DNA of 64,000 nucleotides from the NCBI GenBank assembly GCA_014155875.1, contig JACEFZ010001381.1:793001-857000 (forward strand). Direction: 5' to 3'. Shown piece after piece: positions 1 through 11,906 of this stretch. How positions within the stretch are numbered: position 1 is the first letter of the stretch; the number at the start of each line of letters is the position of its first letter. This DNA is from Cepaea nemoralis (lineage: Eukaryota > Mollusca > Gastropoda > Stylommatophora > Helicidae). The notes under the pieces were generated by a model. It was not told the DNA's origin and ran no database searches. It saw only the letters and a list, made by a program, of their open reading frames with translations. Position numbers and translations under genes: made by a program.

Positions 1-31
1 ACTTATGGCGTCTGGGAGAGAGTGCTGGTTT
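1..31. repeat. Edge fragment of the 39-bp minisatellite unit
   Basis: The first 31 bases match the unit of the large array at 4246-6885 (core GGCGTCTGGGAGAGAGTGCT). The window edge cuts it, so it may be the end of another array or a lone copy. Confidence 0.75.
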
Positions 32-2420
32 GCCATGCTATAAGTCCAGCATTCATAACAATTACATGCAAAATGTCCAAATAGCACGATCAATAATTTC
101 GGCTCGACACAAACTTATAAAAGTAAACGAGCAAAGTTCAGAACTGGAACAGCAGGGTAATGACGAAGCCAACGGCCATGCTGAAGATGTTGATACGTAA
201 TAACATTTAATAAGTTCTCACAGTCAGTTTGAGATTTTCTATCAATTCTATCCGTACCTAGGTGCTTGTTGTTGCCAAGCGGGACCTAGTTCTATTTACA
301 GGAACTCATTGATACTCAACACTAACCTGCTTACATAGATATTGTACCTTCGTATCTTCCATTGCCCTTCTGTCGCTCTGCCTGCAGTTCTCCTTTGCCG
401 CTCTGCGCGATGTAGGTCTAGGTACCCCGTAAGTTATGTAGCGACACGTTGTAGCAAACCCTGTATATCTTCCTTCCTTGCTATCTCCGTCGCAGCCACT
501 GTTTCATGTGCCAACACTATTCTACCGCCAATATTTGCATTTCACGGCCAGCTAGTACCTTCCCAATCAATGTCCTTTCTGTTGATAACTGACGTCACTG
601 TCCTTTGTGTTCTTTATCAACAGTTTCTTAGTTTCTTGTGGTGTTTTCCTATATGATTTCCTACCGTCTTTTCCGATGACGTCATTCTGTCTAAACGCCA
701 TGTGGCAGTATGCCCCCCTCCCTTTTAAAATGATGTAATCATTTTTTTACATCAAGAGAATTAACCTGACACATAGCAGTGCAGACACAATGACTTTTAT
801 GGGACTAGCAAGATGCTATGGACACCTATCGATTACCCACAAAATAAAAAAATAATATAACGGGCACGCCCTCCAATCTACACACCAACGGTAGATGTCG
901 TGTATACAGCCCATGGGGAGGCTGTACTAACTAATCATAAAGATCAGTCCCTCATTTGTCCCTAAGGACAAGCGTCCTTCTCTAGGTCAAAACCTGGAGT
1001 AAGGGGACGTGAGGAATAAACAGGTACCAGTTGCATCTACTATTGTCTTGTAACCATCTGTGCAGTTATCTCGACTGCTATGTCGTGAATCTTAATCTCA
1101 TCAAACGGGTAGGTGAGGTACCAGTATTATGACGTCATAATTTTAGGCGTAATCGAGGTAAATGCTCTTTAGAGACGTCATCATAAACTCTTTGTGTAGG
1201 TGTGGCAATAATGACCGAGTGACAATATCCTCTAACGGCGTATTTCATAATGTGGTGGCTATACTTGGCAATGGCGATCACAATGAGAATTGAAAAATCT
1301 ACGACCCATCATATGTATAATTAAGTACTAAATGAACAATAATAATAATAATAAGAATATGTAACTACTTAACTCTATGAACTGAAATTATGTGAAAGAA
1401 AATATATATATAATTCTATGCTACGCATTAGCAATAAATTAATAATTAATTACTGAAATTAATAATGTTACTCAAGTAGTAATCACAAGGGTACAATTAA
1501 TATTGACATATGTCGTTTCGCGACGAAAACCGTGTCTATTTTCATCTACTGTATCAGTGTTCAACACATACACTCTCATCAAGAGTCAGGTTTCGATCCT
1601 CGAAATAGCACTATACTATCACTGTTTAATACGAATATGCCTGTACTAATATGACATAACATTATTTTAGAAATACAAACGATTTCCGATAATCCAGAAG
1701 TGTTCAGGTATAGTTCGTCAATTACCCCGTATAGTTCGTCAATTACCGCGCACATGGTCAATCGCACTCGACTGTGCAGTGTCACTTCGTCATGGCGAAC
1801 AATGTCCCTGCCAAAGAACGAATTAAACAAACTATGTACCTATCCGAATAACACTAACAAATTTACCATAATTCGCAATTTGTTGTTTTCAACAGTAATC
1901 TACCTGGGTGATTGTATGCAACATATGTTAATCAGCCTAACGAAAATCCAAATACGAACGCAGACAATAAATAAGAAAATATAACATACATATTTTTTTT
2001 AGAAATGACTAAGAAGATCTTTAAGAAAAGTATCATTGTCTAGAATTTGGCAGATCTTGAAATCGTAGTCATGCTCAGAATAATCCGTAAGGACTTCTAC
2101 GAAATTAAACCAAAATTATAATATAATATTCGGATTGAAGAAGAATAAATATTTAAATCTAATAATATTCATATAAATTAGTAATGTTCTCTATTATGGA
2201 TATTATTACCAAAGAATAGAGAATTGAATTATTTCCTCAAGACGAATTGTAGACATATGAGATAGTGTGAACAATTCTGACAAGCATAACTTTATATCAG
2301 AGATACTTGGAATAACTACTTAATAAGACCCTAATGTGTCTGTAGTGTACAATGTGTTGATGTGAACCTAACACTTTCATCCCATTTTATTTTTCTTTTT
2401 TTTTTCTTTTATTCTTTCTT
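32..2420. other. AT-rich stretch, no gene recognised
   Basis: No convincing coding sequence, splice-bounded exon or known transposon was seen. The open frames here (for example 342-656 on plus) have unremarkable composition and no recognisable motif. Small features: a short AAT run near 1338-1352 and a roughly 20-bp direct duplication near 1709-1748 (TATAGTTCGTCAATTACC twice). Confidence 0.5.
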
Positions 2421-2936
2421 TCATTCATTTTCTTTCTTTCTTTTTTCAAACCTATAGAATCTCTCTTCTGCACATATGCCAATATTTGTACATTGTAACT
2501 TTGTTGATTGGAACAATGTTGTGGTTTTCACTCGTGTGTATACTGTGTAACGTATATTGGTGCATTTGTAAAAGAAATAAACCAAGTAAATAGAGTAAGC
2601 AAAGATAAGTGTAGTTTGTCTATTGTAATATTCTTTGCGTTTATTATCTTGTGCGCAAATTTTCTTGACTTGCGAGTGAATGTTTGTAATGGCGCAAGTA
2701 ATCTCTTTCTTTGATTGTGAGTACATGTTTGTGACATATTTCTTGACTTCTGTGTGCATGCTTGTGATATGCCTTTTTATTCGTATGAACATGTTTGCAA
2801 TATGTTTCTGGACCTGTGCGTAGATGTTTGTACTGATATAAGTAACATACCTCTTTGTTTGTGAGTAAATGTTCATAATGACGCATTCAGCATGGGATAG
2901 GGTTGATTTCATTAAGATCATGATCTGAGCAACCAT
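2421..2936 (-). repeat. Degenerate in-frame tandem repeat following the gag-protease frame
   Basis: The minus strand stays open for 171 codons and reads as a degenerate 14-15 residue repeat (variants of NIYSQTKRYVT, NMYSQSKKEIT and NIHSQVKKI), rich in lysine and with helix-like spacing. It begins five bases after the stop of the gag-protease frame at 2942. It could be a decayed array that happens to be open, or a repetitive tail of the retroelement. No known domain is recognised. Confidence 0.4.
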
Positions 2937-2941
2937 TATGG

Positions 2942-4245
2942 TTACAACATCCCACTGCCTCTGTTACTAGTGTGTATAATTTTCGTTTTCTGTTTTTGAT
3001 GTTTGTGAATGGTGTCATTCGTCGACATATGAGGTTGCCTGGTTGTTTGCTTTTGTTTTTCACTTACACTCACAGAAATAAACTTATTTAATGGAGAATT
3101 CAATTTCCTGTGTTTGGATTTGTTTGCCTTGTGAGTATTATATTGTACACATTTTTGTACTGTTGTGTTGTCTCTCTTTTGTGTTACATCGTGTTTGTTA
3201 CTATTTAATGTCACTTGTTTCAATTGCGTATTTTCTTCTTCTTGCATCGTGTGAATTTGGGTTCTTGTGAGTGTCTTGTCAGGTTTGTGTTTGATGGTCA
3301 CTTCTTGAACGTAATCTTTGACATTAGGGATATTACCAATTATCAACCCGGCACACGGGTTTGGTAATACTGCTGCACATATTTCACCTTCATAGTATGG
3401 GCATTTTATCCCGACCCATGCGGTCTTGTATGTTTCTATTGTACCCCCAAATGTTCTGCAATAAATGCTGTCATGTGTGAAGTCTTTTTTGTTGACTAGT
3501 TTGTGACTAACTCCCGCAATATCAGATCCTGTGTCTCTAAAACAAGTTGTTGGTGAACCATTAACCCATGCTTGGTGGATCACAAGAGTACCTTTATGCG
3601 TGTATACTGCATTAGCTTCATGTATATGTCTCTTATGGTCATCATCATCATCATGACCCTCCTTACCTGTTTTGTTATTGTATGTCTGAATTATAGCTGC
3701 ATGTGTGTCCTCTAAGTCGTCAGAATCGCTACTGGAGAACACGTATGCAGCATTCGCCTCCTTCCAAGTGTTTCTCATCGCGCACGACCGGCTTGTATGT
3801 CCGTAAGCCCGACAAGAATAACATTTAACACTATTCTTGTAGGAGTCATACTTACTCTTTTTCTTAGATATGATGTCTCTTAGGTACGCAGGATACCCAG
3901 GATGTTGGTCACACGTTTCTAAAGCACCATGTGAGAGTTTACAATATTGACATCGTGTGAAGTGACCCTTTCTAGGTCTGTCAGAATCTCTGTTTGTGTT
4001 CTGGTAAGGTCCCCTGTTTCTATTAGAGAATTTCTTGAACTTACCATTACCTCTATTATTCTGAATTCTAGCACTAGCCCCTATTACCAGTTCAGGTTGT
4101 GTGCATTCCGCAAATATGTCACGGTGTGCATTGAAATATGATTCTCCCCTCGTTTCCATTTCCTTAAGATCTTTGCATTTATTCTCCACTAGAAATATAG
4201 ACATGGCCTCTGGTACCGCAGATAGTAGTCTATCTCTAATTATTA
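2942..4245 (-). pseudogene. LTR-retrotransposon Gag C-terminus plus protease (fragment)
   Basis: This frame (420 codons from the ATG at 4204; Gag-like reading extends back to about 4245) encodes the end of a Gag and an aspartic protease. Seen: a canonical CCHC knuckle (CYSCRAYGHTSRSC), an upstream irregular cysteine/histidine cluster (CQYCKLSHGALETC), then a retropepsin active site (RDTGSDIAG) and the later protease segment GLIIGN. Acidic low-complexity sequence separates knuckle and protease. The arrangement is typical of Ty3-like animal elements. No reverse transcriptase, integrase or LTR follows, and upstream the sequence runs straight into a minisatellite, so this is a broken relic. Confidence 0.8.
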
Positions 4246-6885
4246 CGGTTCAATAAGTGACTGTTGGCATCTGGGAGAGAGTGCTGGTTCAATAAGTGAC
4301 TGATGGCATCTGGGAGAGAGTGCTGGTTCAATAAGTGACTGATGGTATCTGGGAGAGTGTGCTGGTTCAATAAGTGACTGTTGGCATCTGGGAGAGAGTG
4401 CTGGTTCAATAAGTGACTGTTGGCATCTGGGAGAGAGTGCTGGTTCAATAAGTGACTGTTGGCATCTGGGAGAGAGTGCTGGTTCAATAAGTGACTGTTG
4501 GCATCTGGGAGAGAGTGCTGGTTCAATAAGTGACTGATGGCATCTGGGAGAGAGTGCTGGTTCAATAAGTGACTGTTGGCATCTGGGAGAGAGTGCTGGT
4601 TCAATAAGTAACTGATGGAGCCTGGGAGAGAGCTAGTCCAATAAGTGACTGATGGCACTTGGGAGAGAGCTAGTCCAATAAGTGACTGATGGCACTTGGG
4701 AGAGAGCTAGTCCAATAAGTGACTGATGGCGCCTGGGAGAGAGTGCTGGTTCAATAAGTGACTGATGGCGCCTAGGAGAGAGCTAGTCCAATAAGTGACT
4801 GATGGCACTTGGGAGAGAGCTAGTCCAATAAGTGACTGATGGCACTTGGGAGAAAGCTAGTCCAATAAGTGACTGATGGCGCCTGGGAGAGAGTGCTGGT
4901 TCAATAAGTAACTGATGGCGCCTGGGAGAGAGCTAGTCCAATAAGTGACTGATGGCACTTGGGAGAGAGCTAGTCCAATAAGTGACTGATGGCACTTGGG
5001 AGAGAGCTAGCCCAATAAGTGACTGATGGCGCCTGGGAGAGAGAGCTAGTCCAATAAGTGACTGATGGCGCCTGGGAGAGAGTGCTGGTTCAATAAGTAA
5101 CTGATGGCGCCTGGGAGAGAGCTAGTCCAATAAGTGACTGATGGCACTTGGGAGAGAGCTAGTCCAATAAGTGACTGATGGCGCCTGGGAGAGAGAGCTA
5201 GTCCAATAAGTGACTGATGGCGCCTGGGAGAGAGTGCTGGTTCAATAAGTGACTGATGGCACATGGGAGAGTGCTGGTACAATAAGTGACTCATGGCGCC
5301 TGGGAGAGAGTGCTGGTTCAATAAGTGACTGATGGCGTCTGGGAGAGAGCTATTCCAATAAGTGACTGATGGCACTTGGGAGAGGGCTAGTCCAATAAGT
5401 GACTGATGGCGCCTGGGAGAGAGTGCTGGTCCAATAAGTGACTGATGGCGCCTGGGAGAGAGAGCTAGTCCAATAAGTGACTGATGGCACATGGGAGAGA
5501 GCTAGTCCAATAAGTGACTGATGGCACTTGAGAGAGAGAGAGCTAGTCCAATAAGTGACTGATGGCACTTGGGAGAGAGAGCTAGTCCAATATGTGACTG
5601 ATGGCACTTGGGATAGAGAGCTATTCCAATAAGTGACTGATGGCGCCTGGGAGAGAGTGCTGGTCCAATAAGTGACTGATGGCGCCTGGGAGAGAATGCT
5701 GGTTCAATAAGTGACTTTTGACGCCCGGGAGAGAATGCTGGTTCAATAAGTGACTGATGGCGCCTGGGAGAGAGTGCTGGTTCAATAAGTGACTTTTGGC
5801 GCCTGGGAGAGAGTGCTGGTTCAATAAGTGACTGATGGCGCCTGGGAGAGAATGCTGGTTCAATAAGTGACTGATGGCGCCTGAGAGAGAGTGCTGGTCC
5901 AATAAGTGACTGATGGCGCCTGGGAGAGAGTGCTGGTTCAATAAGTGACTGATGGCGCCTGGGAGAGAATGCTGGTTCAATAAGTGACTGATGGCACCTG
6001 GGAGAGAGTGCTGGTTCAATAAGTGACTTTTGGCGCCTGGGAGAGAGTGCTGGTTCAATAAGTGACTGATGGCGCCCGGGAGAGAGCTAGTCCAATAAGT
6101 GACTGATGGCACTTGGGAGACAGCTAGTCCAATAAGTGACTGATGGCACTTTGGAGAGAGCTAACCCAATAAGTGACTGATGGCACCTGGGAGAAAGTGC
6201 TGGTCCAATAAGTGACTGATGGCGCCTGGGAGAGAGAGCTAGTCCAATAAGTGACTGATGGCACTTGGGAGAGAGCTAGTCCAATAAGTGACTGATGGCA
6301 CTTGGGAGAGAGCTAGTCCAATAAGTGAATGATGGCACTTGGGAGAGAGAGATAGTCCAATAAGTGACTGATGGCACTTGGGAGAGAGAACTAGTCCAAT
6401 AAGTGACTGATGGCACTTGGGAGAGAGCTAGTCCAATAAGTGACTGATGGCGCCTGGGAGAGAGTGCTGGTCCAATAAGTGACTGATGGCACCTGGGAGA
6501 GAATGCTGGTTCAATAAGTGACTTTTGGCGCCTGGGAGAGAATGCTGGTTCAATAAGTGACTGATGGCGCCTGGGAGAGAGTGCTGGTTCAATAAGTGAC
6601 TTTTGGCGCCTGGGAGAGAGTGCTGGTTCAATAAGTGACTGATGGCGCCTGGGAGAGAATGCTGGTTCAATGAATGACTGATGGCGCCTGGGAGAGAATG
6701 CTGGTTCAATAAGTGACTGATGGCGCCTGGGAGAGAGTGCTGGTTCAATAAGTGACTGATGGCGCCTGGGAGAGAATGCTGGTTCAATAAGTGACTGATG
6801 GCACCTGGGAGAGAGTGCTGGTTCAATAAGTGACTTTTGGCGCCTGGGAGAGAGTGCTGGTTCAATAAGCGACTGATGGGCCTGA
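4246..6885. repeat. Minisatellite, 39-bp and 37-bp units, about 68 copies
   Basis: This is a 2.6-kb tandem array. The main unit is 39 bp (TTCAATAAGTGACTGATGGC followed by GCCTGGGAGAGAGTGCTGG). A second class of about 37 bp ends in GAGAGCTAG and contains GGCACTTGGG. The two classes are interspersed in blocks, as expected from unequal exchange. The 39-bp class is a multiple of three and stays open on the minus strand (13-residue period), while the 37-bp class breaks the frame. Confidence 0.97.
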
Positions 6886-6970
6886 GCCAGGCTGTAATCT
6901 CGACTCTTAGATTGTAGAAGATTGTGCCGTATTCGTTCATTAATGGCTGTGTCATCATGCATCCTCATCC
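6886..6970 (-). pseudogene. Possible Gag N-terminal segment beyond the array
   Basis: On the minus strand a frame from the ATG near 6968 reads AINERIRHNLLQ..RDYSLAQA and then enters the 39-bp array without a stop. On the other side of the array Gag-like sequence resumes (VIIRDRLLSAVPEA). This suggests the array grew inside a gag gene. Family assignment of so short a piece is uncertain. Confidence 0.35.
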
Positions 6971-6974
6971 GGTC

Positions 6975-7235
6975 TCATTCTATATCAGCTTTATGATACA
7001 AACGTACACCCCAATTCCATGTCATATATCAGCTAGCTTTAGATGCAAATACGCTCCTTAATTCTGTGTCATGCTTTATTAATTAGCTTCAGGCTTTAGA
7101 TGCAAACAGGCTCGTCAGTTCTGTACCGTGCTTTATTAGTTAACTTTAGGCTTTAGATGCAAACACGCTCCTCAATTATGTGTCATGCTTTATTAGTTAG
7201 CTTTAGGCTTTAGATGTAAAAGTGCTCCCCATTTT
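6975..7235. repeat. Imperfect tandem repeat of about 58-61 bp, four copies
   Basis: The motif TTTAGATGCAAAYACGCTCC followed by ATTCTGTGTCATGCTTTATT recurs four times with drift. It lies just outside the 39-bp array. No gene is seen. Confidence 0.75.
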
Positions 7236-7689
7236 CTTGCAACTCCGTAGCCTTGTTGCTATAATCGCCCAGACCAGACATAGATTTATATGTCAAAGAG
7301 CACACTTGAAAACTTGAGAACATTCCATTGGAGATTCGATTCGTCATCCAAGCCAGGGCGACATTTGCAAGTGGCGGCCTCTGTCTATCTATACCGTACA
7401 TGATTATGTTATCTATGTAAGTAATTACAGGACACTTTTATACGCTGAAAGGCCTGTAACAAGTGTCCTTTACTAGAACCATATTTGTATAGACCAACCG
7501 GTGCTCGGTGGGTGGTGCGGCCAGTATCACACCCCATGCCTTTACTTCCCAAGACAACCATGGTACCCAGTTTGGGCTGGGTCGACCCTGGAGCCAAGGA
7601 CAATTTTTCAAAAGTCCGAATCCGCCCAGATTGTTAGTTTGTTAGTCAACAGATCATCCTCATTGCACATCGAACCATTCAGTCCATAA
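7236..7689. other. Region 3' of the LINE, no gene recognised
   Basis: This is probably LINE 3' untranslated sequence plus flank. Short open frames on both strands show no known motif, and no poly(A) or microsatellite tail was identified that fixes the element's end. Confidence 0.35.
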
Positions 7690-7692
7690 GTG

Positions 7693-8235
7693 CTAGGATA
7701 CCCTCCTCAGCAAATCCCGCAGCGTGTAGCGGCTAACGACACCAGTTCTGTGTTGGTTTATCAATCTTCTTTGGCTTCCAGCGAAATGTTCTTGTTTGGC
7801 CACCCCTCTTTTGATTTGCTGTTCTCGCAGTCTGACCATGGTTGTAGATTCACAGTCATCATTTGGTTCACGTAAAATTCTTACTTCTTGTAGAGCATTC
7901 AGAATGTCAGCCTGGTCCATGGCGCGTCCGCCCTCCACAGTAGCCTCACCTGCGAGCTTGTCAGCCCGCTCATTTCCTTGTACTCCTGGTACGAAGATGA
8001 AACTAATCTTTGCCAGCCGAGACCGCTCCAGAGGCAGCAACCATTCTCTTCGGATCGACCCCTCCTCTATCCTCTTGATCATGTTCATTGAGTCGCTAAG
8101 GAAACATGCCCTAGTGAATGTCTGTGTCTCGAGCCATGTTATTGCTTTACTTACTGCCATGACTTCCATAGTCAGGCTACTTGTGGTTTCAGTGAAAGCA
8201 CCAGAGTCCTCCTTCACAATTCTCCCTCCGGCCCG
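7693..8235 (-). pseudogene. LINE RNase H C-terminal part
   Basis: After the second shift the frame reads TMEVMAVSKAI (the glutamate of the RNase H site), FLSDSMNMI (the next aspartate) and VPGVQGNERADKLAG (the closing motif, with the final acidic residue in ERAD). A tail of basic residues leads to the stop at 7693. No CCHC zinc knuckle follows. A separate ATG here would be fortuitous; this is the third piece of one ORF2. Confidence 0.88.
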
Positions 8236-9500
8236 AGCTCGTAAAGGCCCATGAGCTTCTCACATGTCGGACGACCGACCCATCTGTGTAGATGACAGCA
8301 TCACCGTCTAGCGAATTCTCGAAAATCAACGCTTGTACTTCAGCCTCCACAGCAGCCGGATTTTCTTGTCTGCATTTTCTATCTAGTTGGATGCAAACTG
8401 AAAAGGATGTGCAGAAATCTGTTGGCACTTGTACCCACTCCTCGCCAGGTTCTAAGTCCTCAAGTGAACACACCTGTTGAAGAATGTCTTCGGCTTGACC
8501 CATCCACGACCGTCCTCTTTTTAACCTGCTGCCCTTCACCTTCATAATTTCACTATGCAGTGGATGTTGTGTGTTTGCGTTAACTCTGAGGTAGGCGCGT
8601 GCCCTGCAAACTTGTATTCTCTCTTCAATGGTTGGAAAATCAAGAAGGTAGCGCATCGCCCTGCATGCTGTATCTCTTGTACATCCAAGAATAATGCGCA
8701 TAGCTTCATTCTGTATCCTTTCCATCCTTTCTATCTGCTTATGGCTGAGAGTCAGGATTGCCATTGCATACTCAAAAACAGACATGACCAGCCCCTCGTA
8801 CAGAAGACATAGATGGCGCTGCTCACAGTTTGCTGCCGCCATCACCCGCATCGCAGCCAAACCCCGCTTGGCCTTTGTTATCACCTGGTCTATGTGCTCA
8901 TTATAAGCAAGGCTTCGATCAAACCGTATCCCCAGGTAATTCATTGCCTGCGTTCTTTCCACCGTCTCTGAACACAGCTTTACAGTTGGTGTTGGAGTGT
9001 TGACAATATGATTATTCAACGAGAACCAAGTCACTGTTGCCTTTGTTGGGTTGACCATTGCCCCAGCTTCATCACACCAAGTACTTATGCGATTGAGTTC
9101 GGTTTGTAGTTCCACAGCAACCTGCTCTCTATCCTTACCCTGACGATACACTAAAACATCATCGGCATATGACAATGTCCTACCAGGTCCAGTGATCTGC
9201 TCACTGGTGATTCTCACTGTGTAGGCGTTGAACAGTACCGGAGATAATGGTGATCCCTGTGGTAGGCCAGGATATATTGTTGTTGGTTCCGAAGTCCAAC
9301 TGCCACATCTAAAAACTACTTTCCGTTGGAAGAGGGCTGCAGCGATCCAACTAAGGAGGAATGGACTTACTTTTAGTTCAAGAAGCTGAAGCATTAAAAA
9401 ATCCAATGGTACTCTGTTGTACGCGTCCTCAAGATCAATCGCTGCAGCAAAGGTTTCAATGCCTGAGTGGAAACCTTCATAGACATCATGGGCAAAAAAC
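8230..9500 (-). pseudogene. LINE reverse transcriptase palm and thumb, start of RNase H
   Basis: It continues the RT after the first shift. Motif A is AIDLEDAYNRV, motif B is LPQGSPLSPVLFN and motif C is YADDVLVY, so all three catalytic aspartates are kept. Downstream come AMNYLGIRFD and a long thumb/linker. The first RNase H strand AVIYTDGSV appears just before the frame is lost around 8226-8240. The enzyme copies element RNA at the nicked target. Confidence 0.9.
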
Positions 9501-11126
9501 TGCTGCATTGGTCCAGGTTTCTCTTTTTGGACGGTACCCACCCAGGGTAGGTGGGAAAACACCTTGCCTCTCTAGCTGGCTTGATATTTTCCTGGCAATT
9601 ACCTTCTCCAGCAGCTTGCCTATTGTATTCTGCATGGTTATAATTCGATATCCCTGAATTTTTGTGTGGTCTTTGTCAGGCTTCGGCAAGGGAATCAGAT
9701 AGCTGTGTAACCACTCCTCCTTGATGCTAGCACTCTCTATACTGTTGTTGTACATGTCTGCTAGTATCTCTAGCTCGTTGTCGGTACACCTATTGATGTC
9801 GTATCTTATGCCATCAGGCCCTGGAGCGCTGTTTTTTGATCGTCGAAGCACAGCCTTGATTTCTTTCACTGTCACTGTGTCTTCATCCGAAGTGTTCTGG
9901 GCCTTGCATCTGTCTGAGGTGACCTCCTTGGCCAGATTTCGGCCTCCCATGTCTGTCTGGTTGCTCTGCTCTAGATAGCGTTCAAAGAGGGCTTTGCCCT
10001 TGTCCTCGTCAATCCTCTGCCAGATGAGGTCAGCACCTTGGAAGTCAGAAGTGCTCTTATTCTTGACTACCCCTCTCATGCTTTTATGTAGTCGCCAGAA
10101 CAATTTCAGTGACTTGTCTGTGCTTACTCTTTGACACACCTCTGCCCATTTTTCGCTTTTAACCACCTTGACCAGTTTTTTGAAATAGCTTACTTTTGTG
10201 TGCATCTCTCTTTCTAAGTGCATGCAGGGACTAGGATGACCAGCTCTGTTCTTCTTGGCATTTTGCCATCTCCTTACAGCACTACGCTTATCCACCCAAG
10301 CCTTCTCCACCTCGAAATTCCACCACGGTGGCTGCTCCCAGCTTTTTTTCCTGCCCTGAAACTTTCTGCGTTTGTCACGTCTTATTTTACTCACCACATC
10401 TTGCCCTGTACTGTCATACTGGAAAGTCTTTACCTTTAGCTTGTGCTGCCTGGTTCTGCCTTTCTCCACCAATATGATGCAAGGGTGGTGGTCGCTGCCG
10501 TGGTGTCCTAGGACACCCCATCTACACACTGTAGTGAGTGAAGGTGAAACTAGCGCCAGATCAATAGCACTGTCCTCATCGCCTGGATGGCTTGCTGTCC
10601 TGGTGACACAGCCACTGTTGATACAAACCAGGTCAATGGTTTCAAGTGCAGTCTCGAGCTCCTCCCCTTGTGTGTTGGAGGAAATGTTTCCCCATGATCT
10701 GCCTTTAGCGTTGAAATCGCCACAGAAAATAACATTTCTCTCGTGACCTAATATGCCACTTAAGCACTGCCACTTCTGAGAATCCATACTCGCGTTGCGG
10801 GCATAAACATTAACCAACACGAATGGTATACTGGATTGAACTCTCAACGCCTGTATTTGTATATCGTCACTGTCCCAACTGGACATGTCTAGCTCTGACG
10901 CCACCATGCTGTCGCGAACGAGAATCGCCATTCCCAGATGTCGTCTGTTGTAGAAACATTTAAAGCCGGCAATTTGGAGTAGCTGATCGTTCAGTCTCGT
11001 CTCCTGAAGTGCTACAATGTCATTCCTGTAAACAAGGGTTTCTAAAATAGAGCCCCGTTGTTTTACGCTGGCGCAGTTCCAATACAGAATACAGATATTC
11101 CTGAGTCCAGATGCGGATCTGAACAT
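9500..11126 (-). pseudogene. LINE endonuclease and N-terminal reverse transcriptase
   Basis: The endonuclease begins near the first residues: ILYWNCASV, then ALQETRL, VNVYARN, FCGDFNAKGRSWG, AIDLALVSP and GSDHHPC, so the catalytic Asn, Glu, Asp and SDH residues are all present. A basic linker follows, then the RT start: SAPGPDGIRYDI, the proline/lysine-rich strand IPLPKPDKD, YRIITMQNTIGKLLEKVIA and GGYRP. The frame ends after AAVF because a T run (plus-strand A run 9494-9499) appears to have one extra base. The RT continues in another frame. Confidence 0.9.
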
Positions 11127-11178
11127 GTGAACACCAGTTCAGCAGGCTAGCGTCTATCCACTACATTACCGTGGCTCC
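11112..11178 (-). repeat. tRNA-like SINE head fragment
   Basis: On the minus strand the sequence GGGGAGCCACGGTAATGTAG followed by TGGATAGACGCT and CTGCTGAAC resembles the 5' half of a tRNA with a box A. Similar heads occur at 32470-32530 and 43606-43657. It directly abuts the start of the LINE. Confidence 0.45.
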
Positions 11179-11244
11179 CCATTGTCTGTGTGGCCTCTGA
11201 CTTTATTTATTTCCTTGCCTTCTGTAAGTGTTACGCAATTCATA

Positions 11245-11246
<2 letters not shown>

Positions 11247-11278
<32 letters not shown>
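11247..11278. repeat. (ATT)n microsatellite
   Basis: About ten copies of ATT upstream of the LINE. Confidence 0.95.
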
Positions 11279-11279
<1 letters not shown>

Positions 11280-11339
11280 TTTGGTGCTTTGATGGCCTCA
11301 CGGGCTAAATTAGTAATCTCAAAGTTGACGATTAATGAA

Positions 11340-11683
11340 ACTTGCTATACAAGTTACAAGTCTCCCTGGGCATCCGGTTGGAGTCGGATGACCAGGAGAA
11401 AGAAGCATTCCCATTTAGGACTAATCCCAGCCAGTCACAGTTGAATCATTGCCTATTTACAGCCTAATTTGCCTTTGCACAGACGTGAAATTCCATAAAT
11501 GCTCTTGCGCACTCCGCTGGTTTGAGGGTAGAAAGGGGAAAGTGAACTCTATATCGCAATCTTCCACCCGCAGAAGTCGGATGTGTCGGCCTAACGGCGC
11601 AAGAACGCAGCTCTGCTGTAAACAGGCACAACGCAATCACGTCCGGAAAAAACTCCGGATGAACGAAGAAGAAGAAGAAGATA
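11340..11683 (+). mobile_element. GAA-tailed short interspersed repeat (family F), copy 1
   Basis: The 3' part (GCAGAAGTCGGATGTGTCGG, CTAACGGCGCAAGAACGCAG, ACTCCGGATGAAC, then GAA repeats) recurs reverse-complemented inside the mariner at 13549-13735. The 5' part (GGCATCCGGTTGGAGTCGGA, CAGACGTGAAATTC) recurs diverged at 62395-62740. The fixed 3' end with a GAA tail is what a retroposed SINE or LINE 3' end would leave. No pol III boxes are clear. Confidence 0.7.
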
Positions 11684-11804
11684 TCGCAATCTTCGTGGGG
11701 GTGGTAATTTGGCACCTGGTCGAGAGGAACATCTCGACACTAATCTCGTCCCGATAAGTAGGAGCTCAAAATATTTGAACAATACATCGGACTTAACAGA
11801 ACCA

Positions 11805-11906
11805 CACGCACATTCGCACACACGCACGCACGCACACATACACACACACACTCACACACACACACACACTCACACACACTCACACTCACACACACACACA
11901 CACAGA
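11805..11906. repeat. (CA)n microsatellite, interrupted
   Basis: A run of CA with scattered CG and CT interruptions. Confidence 0.95.

Larger units (their letters stand above)
7690..11126 (-). mobile_element. I-group non-LTR retrotransposon (LINE) with EN, RT and RNase H
   Basis: This 3.4-kb minus-strand element carries, in order, an apurinic-type endonuclease, a reverse transcriptase and an RNase H domain. That order is the ORF2 layout of I-group LINEs (I, Nimbus, Ingi and relatives). Only two single-base frame breaks interrupt it, at about 9494-9499 and 8226-8240. No ORF1 (gag-like) frame is visible upstream, where a tRNA-like fragment and a TTA microsatellite follow, so it is probably 5'-truncated. 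The 3' end below 7690 is not resolved. Confidence 0.9.

Noticed and set aside
342..656. 104-codon plus-strand frame as a gene
   Set aside because: No recognisable motif, splice context or conserved composition; length is within chance expectation.
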